From NCBI GenBank assembly GCA_947387485.1, contig CANDNT010000004.1, positions 186,001-250,000 of the forward strand: a DNA stretch of 64,000 nucleotides, given 5' to 3'. A model generated the notes under the pieces. That model had not been told where the DNA came from and did no database searches. It saw only the letters and a program-made list of their open reading frames with translations. The translations under genes and the position numbers were made by a program. Positions 56,853 to 64,000 of this stretch are shown in pieces (the first letter of the stretch is position 1; each line of letters starts with the position of its first letter). The stretch comes from Aquimarina rhabdastrellae (GTDB lineage Bacteria > Bacteroidota > Bacteroidia > Flavobacteriales > Flavobacteriaceae).

Positions 56853-57263
56853 TTATAATTTATTCTTATTTGTCAAAATATCAATGGCTATAGCTTGACC
56901 TTCACTTTTAAATAGTAATTGAATAAATTTATTTTCTTTTAAATTATCTATGTTCTGTGTTATATAAGCTGCTATTTCATCTGCTGAAGCTTCTACTCCA
57001 CCTGCATTAAACAATGTTATCTTTTCATTTAAATTGCACTTTTTATCCTTAAACATTGTTCCTTTCCCCATAACTAACCAATCATAATTAAGGTCTGGAA
57101 AACGCTTTAATATCTTTTCTAATGTTTTACGGCTAGGTTCTCTTTTTTCGTTAATAATTCTTCCTATAGTTGAATTTTGAGAATATCCTAGCTCTCTACT
57201 TAAACTACTTTTATTCAAATTATAATGCTCTATAATTTGTTGAATTCTTTTATACCCTCCCAT
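56853..57263 (-). CDS. XRE-type helix-turn-helix regulator
   Basis: The 136-residue protein has an N-terminal Cro/CI-like helix-turn-helix (L-N-K-S-S-L-S-R-E-L-G-Y-S-Q-N-S-T-I-G-R-I-I, about 15-37), then F-P-D-L-N-Y-D-W-L-V-M-G-K-G, a pattern common in phage-repressor-like regulators of Bacteroidetes. The rest is a short helical tail. No phage gene is near. It is divergent from the small gene at 57540 and stands just before the peptide export cluster, so it may control it, but this is only positional. Confidence 0.78.
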   Translation of the reverse strand: MGGYKRIQQIIEHYNLNKSSLSRELGYSQNSTIGRIINEKREPSRKTLEKILKRFPDLNYDWLVMGKGTMFKDKKCNLNEKITLFNAGGVEASADEIAAYITQNIDNLKENKFIQLLFKSEGQAIAIDILTNKNKL

Positions 57264-57474
57264 GTTTTATATAAAAATTATGACCTCACTAATTATAGAC
57301 TTCAATACTTTTAATCGTAATCAAAGTAACTTTGGTAATCATAAGTTTTAATTATATTTCTATTTTCTAAACGAATTATTTTATCCCTATAAAGATTGAG
57401 CTTAAAACAAAAGATTCATATACTTTTAACAAACTTTTAGCAAACCTATCGATTATCAAAGCTATTATTTGAGA

Positions 57475-57482
57475 TATATTTG
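57475..57482 (+). promoter_or_regulatory. Candidate -7 element for the 72-residue gene
   Basis: TATATTTG matches TAnnTTTG, 58 nt before the ATG at 57540. It lies in the divergent gap next to the XRE regulator. No clear -33 element was seen. Confidence 0.4.
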
Positions 57483-57539
57483 TGATATATCAGTCTTCCA
57501 GATAATTTATTTTTTTTAATCACATCAAATCATTACTCT

Positions 57540-57758
57540 ATGAAAGAATATCAAAATAACGTATTGTATTATTTAGGCATAGATCGTAACGATTTCACTC
57601 ATAAGATATTAGAAAAAGATCAATATTACCTCGCTTTAGATCATAAAATAAAAGAACTTTATTACGCAGGAATTCCATTATCAAAAGCTGCTAGTTTAAT
57701 GTTACAAAAGGCTAATACTTTACTTATACATATGCTTCAACAAGATGCTGTAGCCTAA
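57540..57758 (+). CDS. Small helical protein of unknown function
   Basis: I do not recognise this 72-residue protein. It is predicted mostly alpha-helical, has no signal peptide, membrane segment or double glycine, and holds no cysteine. It starts with an ATG after a candidate promoter and stands between the XRE regulator and the peptide cluster. It could be an accessory or regulatory partner, or unrelated. Confidence 0.5.
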   Translation: MKEYQNNVLYYLGIDRNDFTHKILEKDQYYLALDHKIKELYYAGIPLSKAASLMLQKANTLLIHMLQQDAVA

Positions 57759-57923
57759 ACAATAATAACTTTATTGTATAAATTATTATTGTCATTCTTA
57801 TAATTCTCTTCCTATATACTTTACACAAACACCTTAACACTATCAATTCATCAAAGAATTAACTTTATATCTCAATTTTCATTAATCACAAATGTTAATT
57901 TTATCACAATTACCTTATTCTTA

Positions 57924-57948
57924 TTAACACGAAAACGATTGCGGTTAA
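57924..57948. promoter_or_regulatory. LacI-operator-like sequence upstream of the precursor peptide
   Basis: TTAACACGAAAACGATTGCG matches the operator region at 46327-46346 in 17 of 20 positions on the same strand. Its own palindrome is weaker (four of seven half-site pairs). It is about 70-90 nt before the precursor ATG. Regulation by a LacI-type protein is a guess. Confidence 0.4.
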
Positions 57949-58015
57949 CCCGTCATTTTTTACCAGTATGATTATTTATTAGATTTATAACTCATTAATT
58001 TTTAATTTATTAATC

Positions 58016-58216
58016 ATGAAAAAGTCGGCGATTTTAAGTAAGATCAAAGGAGAGCTTTTAGACAAAGAAGAGTCTAAACAAATTACTGGAGGGTATACAG
58101 GAGGTTGTTACCACCCAAGATGTAATAATCATCCTTATCCACCAAGAGGTATCTGGGATAATAGATGTGGATACTTATATTGGGATCCAGCTATTTATAG
58201 TTATTGCAAGCCTTAA
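58016..58216 (+). CDS. Double-glycine precursor peptide with four-cysteine core
   Basis: A 66-residue precursor. The leader (residues 1-26: M-K-K-S-A-I-L, then K-E-E-S-K-Q-I-T-G-G) matches the Bacteroidetes double-glycine type. The 40-residue core is Tyr/Pro/Trp-rich with cysteines at 31, 36, 51 and 64, suitable for two disulfides. A second T-G-G at 28-30 makes the cleavage site ambiguous (after 26 or after 30). It is followed by a hairpin and then by genes for a glycosyltransferase-like protein, a VKOR-thioredoxin fusion and a C39 ABC exporter, so it is very likely the substrate. The bioactivity is unknown. Confidence 0.85.
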   Translation: MKKSAILSKIKGELLDKEESKQITGGYTGGCYHPRCNNHPYPPRGIWDNRCGYLYWDPAIYSYCKP

Positions 58217-58233
58217 TTTCATCAATCATTAAC

Positions 58234-58262
58234 AAAAAAGGATGCTCAGGCATCCTTTTTTA
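58234..58262 (+). terminator. Hairpin between precursor and downstream genes
   Basis: AAAAAAGGATGC, loop TCAG, GCATCCTTTTTT: a perfect stem with a T tract, 18 nt after the precursor stop. Partial termination here would make far more precursor mRNA than mRNA for the export genes, which is a common design in peptide clusters. Confidence 0.88.
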
Positions 58263-58278
58263 AATTTAAGTTATCTCT

Positions 58279-59553
58279 ATGAAAATCATTCAAAGTTATT
58301 GGACAAAGCCTGCTTATCACAATTCTACCGACATCAACTCTAGATTCAATGGTGGTTGGCCTGATCAAAAAAAAGCATTTTATAGCTTTGCCTTAAGTGC
58401 ATTATCTATTCGTGAACAATATCAACAGTTAGAATTATATACAGACACAAAAGGTAAACAATTATTTAATGAACTTTTAGAATTACCCTATACTCAAATT
58501 CATACTACATTAGACAGTATGGATGATTACGATCCTGGTTTATGGGCCTTAGGTAAACTTAAAGTATGTGCTGCACAGGAAACGCCTTTTCTTCATATCG
58601 ATAATGATATTTTCTTATGGGACAAAATTGATTATCAGCCTGAAAATTATCATCTTATTGCTCAAAATATAGAAGAAGACTTTCCAAATTATGGAAAATC
58701 TTTTAAATACATGCTAGCAAACTTTGATAAGATTCCCAACGAATTACTTAATACTTTTAATAAACATAAAAAAATTCTAGCCTATAATGCAGGTGTTATT
58801 GGTGGTACCCAACTGGATTTTTTTAAAGAACTTTCTGAAAAAGCTTTCGATTTAATTCATCAAAATGATCGCCATTTAAAGCACATTAATCTAGGTATCT
58901 TTAATACTATTTTTGAACAACAATTAGGTTACAGCATTACAGAAAAACAACAATTAAATATTCAATATCTATACGATCATGTTTCTCCTAATTTTGCAGA
59001 AATTATAGATTTTAGTAGTGTTCAAGTACTAACTAATTATATTCATTGTATAGGTTTCGCAAAAAAATCTGTATTTGCATGTGAACAAATCGAAGCTAGA
59101 TTAGCTTATCATTTCCCAGAATACTATAAGCACATTAATACCAAACTAAGCAAAGAGTTCATTGGATTTGATTCTTCTCAAACTATATCAAAAAGACGTC
59201 TTGATTATATTTTTAAATGCTATGATTTTATGGCAAATAATACTATTGATCAGATATGGAATACGCCATTTAAAGTAACTGATAATTGTACTATTGATAT
59301 AGATTCTTCTCCTATTAAAATCACTTATAAAAATCCTTATAATGATCAATATGAAACACAAAAATTGGATGGATGGAATATGATTATTTTATATTTTATG
59401 GAACCTGTAACTATAAGTGAACTCTATGAAGAGTTAATTACTGATCCTGACATTTTAAAGAAATTTAATAGTAATATTTTAAAATTTAAGGCTGATCTTT
59501 TATCTTTTGTTCTAGAGAAAACCTTACTTTTGGAGGTATTAAGTCCAATTTAA
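58279..59553 (+). CDS. DUF6734-like putative glycosyltransferase with PqqD/RRE-like C-terminus
   Basis: The 424-residue soluble protein resembles GT-A glycosyltransferases: an N-terminal Q-S-Y-W segment, a D-N-D motif (D108-N109-D110 in H-I-D-N-D-I-F-L-W) for metal and nucleotide sugar, and Y-N-A-G-V-I-G-G near 175. I assign it to DUF6734 from memory of the family, which has no proven activity. The last 75 residues (about 350-424) follow the PqqD pattern, with a Leu/Ile-rich winged-helix-like shape (I-S-E-L-Y-E-E-L, then L-L-S-F-V-L-E-K-x-L-L-L), which would bind a leader peptide. Peptide glycosylation is therefore proposed but not shown. Confidence 0.65.
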   Translation: MKIIQSYWTKPAYHNSTDINSRFNGGWPDQKKAFYSFALSALSIREQYQQLELYTDTKGKQLFNELLELPYTQIHTTLDSMDDYDPGLWALGKLKVCAAQETPFLHIDNDIFLWDKIDYQPENYHLIAQNIEEDFPNYGKSFKYMLANFDKIPNELLNTFNKHKKILAYNAGVIGGTQLDFFKELSEKAFDLIHQNDRHLKHINLGIFNTIFEQQLGYSITEKQQLNIQYLYDHVSPNFAEIIDFSSVQVLTNYIHCIGFAKKSVFACEQIEARLAYHFPEYYKHINTKLSKEFIGFDSSQTISKRRLDYIFKCYDFMANNTIDQIWNTPFKVTDNCTIDIDSSPIKITYKNPYNDQYETQKLDGWNMIILYFMEPVTISELYEELITDPDILKKFNSNILKFKADLLSFVLEKTLLLEVLSPI

Positions 59554-59575
59554 TTTTTGTTCATTCATCAAATCT

Positions 59576-61174
59576 ATGGAAGATTCTTTAGTTTATTTGT
59601 TAAAAAACTTACTAAAACAACAAAAAATAAAGATAAATTCAGATGAATTATCTTTTCAAATTTTAAGTCATCCTACCTATCCTAGTTTACACGCAATCAC
59701 GGGGGTATTAGATCATTTTGGTATAGAAAATACAGCGCTACGTATTCCTGTATCAAACGAAACGTTACAATATCTTGAAGGTAGTTTTTTAGTACAAGTT
59801 CAAAATCATACGGGACATCATTTTGTAATTTGTAAAGTTATAAAAGATCGTTTCTATATTACTTTCAATAAAGAGTACAGTCAAGATTTAGATGCCAACG
59901 AGTTTTTAGAACTATGGACAGGAGTTTTAGTCTCTGTAGAGGCAAACCAAGAAGAGTCTTCAAATTCATCTTCTCTTAATATTTCTTATAGTGTTATTGG
60001 CGGAGCTATACTACTACTTCTTTCACTATTCTTTATTCAAAAACCATCTCTATATACCTCATTACATTTCATACTTACAGCTTTGGGATGTGGTATAAGT
60101 GTATTAATTATATTGAAAGAGTTAGGTATTGAATCAAAAGCTTTAAACGCATTTTGTTCTAATGAAGAAAATACTAAAAAAGATTGTGATAAGGTTTTAT
60201 CATCAGATGGAGCTACATTATTTGGCTTTTTAAAGCTAAGTGATATTTCTTTGATTTACTTTTTTGGTCTTTTACTTTCTTGGATTTTATGTACTATAGG
60301 CAATCATAGTTATTCATTAATAACAGCACTTAGTTATACAGTACTACCTATTACACTATATTCTATATACTACCAAGCAAAAGTAGTTAAACAATGGTGT
60401 ACCTTATGTTTAAGTATTGTTTCTATTTTATGGCTTCAAGTATTCATCAACTATTTTGGTAGTTTTAATTTAGACTTTTTAGACTTAATTTATTTAGATT
60501 ATATCATAATATTGTTTAGTTTTATAGCCATAGCTGCATTATGGTTTTCCATCGCACCTGCATTAAGACAAGGAAAAGAATATAAAGATTTAAAAATTAA
60601 ATATTTTAAATTTAAACGTAATTTCTCTATGTTCGATGCAATGCTTAACAAATCTGAGCAGCTTGATATTAACATTTCTGATAAAAATGAGATCATTCTA
60701 GGTAACAAAACCCCCAAACCTGAACTCATTATTACAGTAATCACTAATCCATTATGTGGCTACTGTAAAGAAGTACATAAGTTAGTTGAACAAATATTAG
60801 ACCGTCACTATCAAGACGTACAAATTCGAATACGTTTTAATGTATCGACAGGAAATCTTGATCATGATGGCGTTAAAATTACCGCAAAATTGATAGAACT
60901 ATATCACACACAAGGAGAAGAAACATGCTTAGCAGCAATGCATGATAGTTATGGTGTTCTTACTCCAAAAGTCTGGATTGAGAAATGGGGAACTCATCAA
61001 GACAATTCTTTTGTAAATACCTTAACATCACAATATGAGTGGTGTGTTGCTAATCATAAAAACTTTACGCCAGAAATTCTTATTAACGGAAAAACTTTTC
61101 CTAAAGAATACGATCGACAAGATATATTCTTTTTTATAGAAGACCTCGTAGAGCAAAATCAATTAAAAGCTTAA
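59576..61174 (+). CDS. Degenerate C39-like domain / VKOR / thioredoxin fusion protein
   Basis: The 532-residue protein has three parts. Residues 1-125 are C39-like (S-H-P-T-Y-P-S-L; T-G-H-H-F-V-I) but lack the catalytic Cys, so this part may bind a leader without cutting. Residues about 138-340 are a membrane VKOR domain with loop cysteines C194 and C204 and the active W-C-T-L-C (C275, C278). Residues about 375-532 are a thioredoxin domain with C-G-Y-C (C394, C397). VKOR fused to thioredoxin makes disulfides and passes electrons to quinone. With a four-Cys substrate next door, oxidative folding of the peptide is the likely role. Confidence 0.85.
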   Translation: MEDSLVYLLKNLLKQQKIKINSDELSFQILSHPTYPSLHAITGVLDHFGIENTALRIPVSNETLQYLEGSFLVQVQNHTGHHFVICKVIKDRFYITFNKEYSQDLDANEFLELWTGVLVSVEANQEESSNSSSLNISYSVIGGAILLLLSLFFIQKPSLYTSLHFILTALGCGISVLIILKELGIESKALNAFCSNEENTKKDCDKVLSSDGATLFGFLKLSDISLIYFFGLLLSWILCTIGNHSYSLITALSYTVLPITLYSIYYQAKVVKQWCTLCLSIVSILWLQVFINYFGSFNLDFLDLIYLDYIIILFSFIAIAALWFSIAPALRQGKEYKDLKIKYFKFKRNFSMFDAMLNKSEQLDINISDKNEIILGNKTPKPELIITVITNPLCGYCKEVHKLVEQILDRHYQDVQIRIRFNVSTGNLDHDGVKITAKLIELYHTQGEETCLAAMHDSYGVLTPKVWIEKWGTHQDNSFVNTLTSQYEWCVANHKNFTPEILINGKTFPKEYDRQDIFFFIEDLVEQNQLKA

Positions 61175-61181
61175 CATCTTA

Positions 61182-63386
61182 ATGCCTAAATTTCCTTTTT
61201 ACAAACAAACAGAATCAAAAGATTGTGGACCAACTTGTATTAAGATTATTGCAAAACATTACGGCAAAATTCTCAATACACAAAAATTAAGAACGCTTAG
61301 CGAAACTACAAGAGAAGGTAGTTCGCTATTAGGGTTAAGCGATGCTGTCGAAGAAATAGGTTTTAGATCTCTGGGAGTTAAACTCTCTTTAAAACAACTT
61401 TCTGAAGTACCATTGCCTTGTATTCTTCATTGGAATAAGGTTCACTATGTGGTTTTGTACAAAATCAAGAAAAAACGTAATGGAGAATACATTATTTACA
61501 TCTCTGATCCTGCTCATGGACTAATTACGTATACCAAAGAAGAATTCATTCAAGCTTGGATAGGAAATAATGCTACAGAAACTACTGAAGAAGGTGTTGC
61601 TTTATTATTAGAGCCAACTCCTAAATTCTATAGTGATAATATCGATGATAATGATGAAGGATTTGGTTTTAAATTTATTTCAAAATATGTATTAAAATAC
61701 AAATCATTCCTTCTCCAACTTGTTATAGGATTATCTGCTAGTAGTGTATTACAACTTATATTTCCTTTCCTTACTCAAAGTATTGTTGACGTAGGGATTA
61801 CCAATCAAGATGTAAACTTTATCTACTTAGTTCTTATCGCTCAATTATCACTTTTTATTGGTCGTACATTGATCGAAGTTTTAAGAAGTTGGATCCTATT
61901 ACACTTGAGTACACGAATCAATATCTCTCTTATATCAGATTTCTTTATTAAATTAATGAATCTGCCTATTTCATTTTTTGATGTAAAAATGACTGGAGAT
62001 TTATTACAACGTATTAATGATCATAAACGTATTGAGCGTATTCTTACTATGTCATCGCTTAACGTATTGTTTTCGATGGTTAATCTTATCGTTTTTAGTT
62101 TTGTATTGATCTATTATAGCCTATCTATTTTTAGTATTTTTGCAGTAGGTAGTGTCGTGTATTTTGCATGGATTCTAGTCTTCTTTAAAAAACGTAAGAA
62201 ACTAGATTACAAACGTTTCTCACAAATTAGTGAAGAACAAAGTAAGGTAATCGAACTGGTTAATGGAATGCAAGAAATCAAACTCCATAATGCCGAAAAA
62301 AGAAAACGTTGGAACTGGGAATTTGTTCAGGCAAAACTGTTTAAAATATCGATAGAAAACCTTGCTTTAGAACAATATCAAAGTGTAGGATCATCGTTCA
62401 TTAATGAGCTTAAAAATATCTTGATTACAGTTTTTTCTGCAAAACTTGTTATAGATGGAGATATAACTCTGGGGATGATGTTAGCTATCACTTCTATAGT
62501 CGGACAGCTTAACGCTCCTATTACACAATTAATTAGTTTTTTAAGAGAGCTTCAAGATGCAAACATATCTTTAGAACGTCTTTCTGAAATTCATAATAAA
62601 GAAAATGAAGAAAATCCAGATGATGAGAAAATCTTCGATATTCCAGATAATGCAGGTTTTGATATTAAGAATATTTCATTTAGATATGTAGGTTCTGATC
62701 GTCCTGTATTAGAAGACTTAAACCTTTCTATTCCTGCAAATAAGATTACGGCTGTTGTGGGAGTTAGTGGTAGTGGAAAAACTACTTTAATGAAAATGCT
62801 CTTAAAGTTTTATGAGCCTGCAGATGGACAAATCCTAATAGGTAAACATGACTTAAAAAGTATTTCACAAAAAGCGTGGCGTAACAATTTTGGGGTGGTA
62901 ATGCAAGAAGGGTATATTTTTAATGATACCATTGCTAATAACATTGCTGTAGGTGATGATTATGTAGACAAGAAAAAACTTGCTCATGCAGTAGATGTAG
63001 CCAATATTAAAGAGTTTATTGAAGGTTTGCCTCTTTCTTACAATACCAAAATAGGTATGGAAGGTATTGGATTAAGTACAGGGCAAAAACAACGTCTTTT
63101 TATTGCTAGAGCGGTTTATAAAAACCCTAGATTCTTATTTTTTGATGAAGCTACTTCGGCACTAGATGCTAATAACGAAAAAGTTATCATGGAAAAATTA
63201 GATCAATTCTTTGAAGATAAAACTGTAATGGTTATTGCACACCGTTTAAGTACCGTTAAAAATGCACATCAAATTGTAGTTTTAGATCAAGGAAAGATTG
63301 TAGAAGTAGGAAATCATGAATCTTTAATTAAAGAGAGAGGAAACTACTATAACTTAGTTAAAAACCAGTTAGAATTAGGAAGTTAA
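61182..63386 (+). CDS. Peptidase-containing ABC transporter (C39 PCAT)
   Basis: The 734-residue transporter starts with a C39 protease domain with Q9, catalytic C15 (K-D-C-G-P-T-C), H88 (K-V-H-Y-V-V) and D109 (S-D-P-A-H), so it is predicted active. Next are six membrane helices (about 165-460) and an ATPase domain with Walker A G-V-S-G-S-G-K-T (about 527), signature L-S-T-G-Q-K-Q-R, Walker B F-L-F-F-D-E-A (about 655) and the H-loop H-R-L-S. Such proteins cut leaders after double glycine and export the core. It lies 7 nt after the VKOR fusion and 1 nt before the HlyD gene. Confidence 0.95.
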   Translation: MPKFPFYKQTESKDCGPTCIKIIAKHYGKILNTQKLRTLSETTREGSSLLGLSDAVEEIGFRSLGVKLSLKQLSEVPLPCILHWNKVHYVVLYKIKKKRNGEYIIYISDPAHGLITYTKEEFIQAWIGNNATETTEEGVALLLEPTPKFYSDNIDDNDEGFGFKFISKYVLKYKSFLLQLVIGLSASSVLQLIFPFLTQSIVDVGITNQDVNFIYLVLIAQLSLFIGRTLIEVLRSWILLHLSTRINISLISDFFIKLMNLPISFFDVKMTGDLLQRINDHKRIERILTMSSLNVLFSMVNLIVFSFVLIYYSLSIFSIFAVGSVVYFAWILVFFKKRKKLDYKRFSQISEEQSKVIELVNGMQEIKLHNAEKRKRWNWEFVQAKLFKISIENLALEQYQSVGSSFINELKNILITVFSAKLVIDGDITLGMMLAITSIVGQLNAPITQLISFLRELQDANISLERLSEIHNKENEENPDDEKIFDIPDNAGFDIKNISFRYVGSDRPVLEDLNLSIPANKITAVVGVSGSGKTTLMKMLLKFYEPADGQILIGKHDLKSISQKAWRNNFGVVMQEGYIFNDTIANNIAVGDDYVDKKKLAHAVDVANIKEFIEGLPLSYNTKIGMEGIGLSTGQKQRLFIARAVYKNPRFLFFDEATSALDANNEKVIMEKLDQFFEDKTVMVIAHRLSTVKNAHQIVVLDQGKIVEVGNHESLIKERGNYYNLVKNQLELGS

Positions 63387-63387
63387 C

Positions 63388-64000
63388 ATGCCAGAAAATC
63401 AATTAGACGACATAAAATTACGCAGTGAAGAAGTTCAAGAGATCTTAACTCAGGTACCGCATTGGATGATTCGATGGGGTAATCTGTTGATTTTTATCTT
63501 AGTTATTATATTACTTTTCATTTCGTGGCTGATCAAATACCCTGATGTAATTCCAGCCGAAGCGATCATAACTACTGAGATTCCACCTCAGAAAGAATTT
63601 GCACAGACCACAGGTAAAATAGATACCATTCTTGTTAAGGATAATCAAATTGTATCAAAAGATACTCCTTTGGCCATTATAGAAAATACCGCAAATTATA
63701 AAGACGTATTCTTTTTGAAATCTATTATAGATACTGTTCAAATTAGCAATAAATCATTTACATTTCCTATAGATCAAATTCCGCTTGTACTCTTTTTGGG
63801 AGATATTGAAACTGATTATGCGCTTTTTGAAAATAGTTATAATGAGTATCTACTAAATAAAGAATTACAACCTTATTCTAACGAAGCTATCGCTAATCAA
63901 GTTTCTTTATCAGAGCTGTATAGAAGACAAGAAAGCTTAAAAGCTCAGGAAAAACTTAGTAAAATTGAACTGTCTGTTAAAGAAAAAGATTATAATCGTC
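63388..64000 (+). CDS. HlyD-family membrane fusion protein (3' truncated by window)
   Basis: The frame opens with ATG at 63388, one base after the ABC exporter stop, and runs off the window end; about 204 residues are visible. There is a short cytoplasmic N-terminus, one membrane helix (about residues 30-47: I-F-I-L-V-I-I-L-L-F-I-S-W) and then the barrel-sandwich/lipoyl-like part (G-K-I-D-T-I-L-V-K-D-N-Q-I-V). A coiled-coil region begins near the end. It would link the ABC exporter to an outer membrane channel. Confidence 0.9.
   Translation, partial: MPENQLDDIKLRSEEVQEILTQVPHWMIRWGNLLIFILVIILLFISWLIKYPDVIPAEAIITTEIPPQKEFAQTTGKIDTILVKDNQIVSKDTPLAIIENTANYKDVFFLKSIIDTVQISNKSFTFPIDQIPLVLFLGDIETDYALFENSYNEYLLNKELQPYSNEAIANQVSLSELYRRQESLKAQEKLSKIELSVKEKDYNR

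Noticed and set aside
56853..57263. Prophage remnant because of the CI-like regulator
   Set aside because: No integrase, phage structural gene or attachment-like repeat is seen around it.

Overview
The window looks like a piece of a low-GC marine Flavobacteriaceae chromosome. The signs are type IX secretion (T9SS) C-terminal domains of both kinds, a gliding-type adhesin/PorP-SprF/OmpA operon, a complete Sus-type (SusC/SusD/SusE) starch locus, lipoproteins with acidic residues after the lipobox cysteine, and Bacteroidetes-style double-glycine precursor peptides. The species cannot be told from the sequence alone. No tRNA, rRNA, insertion sequence or CRISPR array was seen.

Region 1 (1-14200) is a cell-surface glycosylation island. 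Two TMTC-like membrane/TPR proteins (1-1260, cut by the window edge, and 6646-8754) and two members of a second membrane/TPR family (4356-6488 and 12259-14199) look like GT-C glycosyltransferases. Between them lies a tight operon of UbiA-type polyprenyl-phosphate phosphoribosyltransferase, DprE1-like oxidase, DprE2-like reductase and HAD phosphatase. This is the set of steps that in mycobacteria makes decaprenyl-phospho-arabinose. The island also holds a vanadium-haloperoxidase-like enzyme and an SGNH hydrolase. The inferred theme is a lipid-linked pentose donor made next to the GT-C enzymes that could use it.

Region 2 (14354-20400) has a large T9SS-secreted protein with YadA-like head repeats and a recently amplified 180-bp tandem repeat, an unassigned His-rich membrane protein, a six-cysteine double-glycine peptide, and a MOSC protein. 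Region 3 (20419-25406) pairs an Lrp/AsnC regulator and a YdiJ-type FAD/Fe-S dehydrogenase with a divergent DUF1338 (HglS-type) 2-oxoadipate dioxygenase. Together these suggest the lower part of lysine degradation through D-2-hydroxyglutarate. Region 4 (25539-32406) is mostly housekeeping: a YdeI-like protein, tandem UspA, HemN, a conserved unknown, an NTF2-like protein and a TlpA-like lipoprotein.

Region 5 (32861-38567) is a type B T9SS adhesin/PorP-SprF/OmpA operon. Region 6 (39261-56772) is a maltose/starch utilisation locus. A LacI-type regulator gene lies between a minus-strand uptake and phosphorolysis operon (MFS permease, beta-phosphoglucomutase, GH65, GH13) and a plus-strand Sus operon (SusC, SusD, two SusE/F-like lipoproteins, a T9SS-secreted GH13).

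Region 7 (56853-64000) is the most novel part. An XRE regulator and a small unknown protein precede a four-cysteine double-glycine precursor, a hairpin, a DUF6734-like glycosyltransferase whose C-terminus resembles a PqqD/RRE fold, a protein fusing a degenerate C39 domain to VKOR and thioredoxin domains, a C39-peptidase ABC exporter and an HlyD adaptor (cut by the window end). I read this as a dedicated system that may modify, oxidatively fold and export a cysteine-rich peptide. The orphan six-cysteine peptide at 19154 could be a second substrate.
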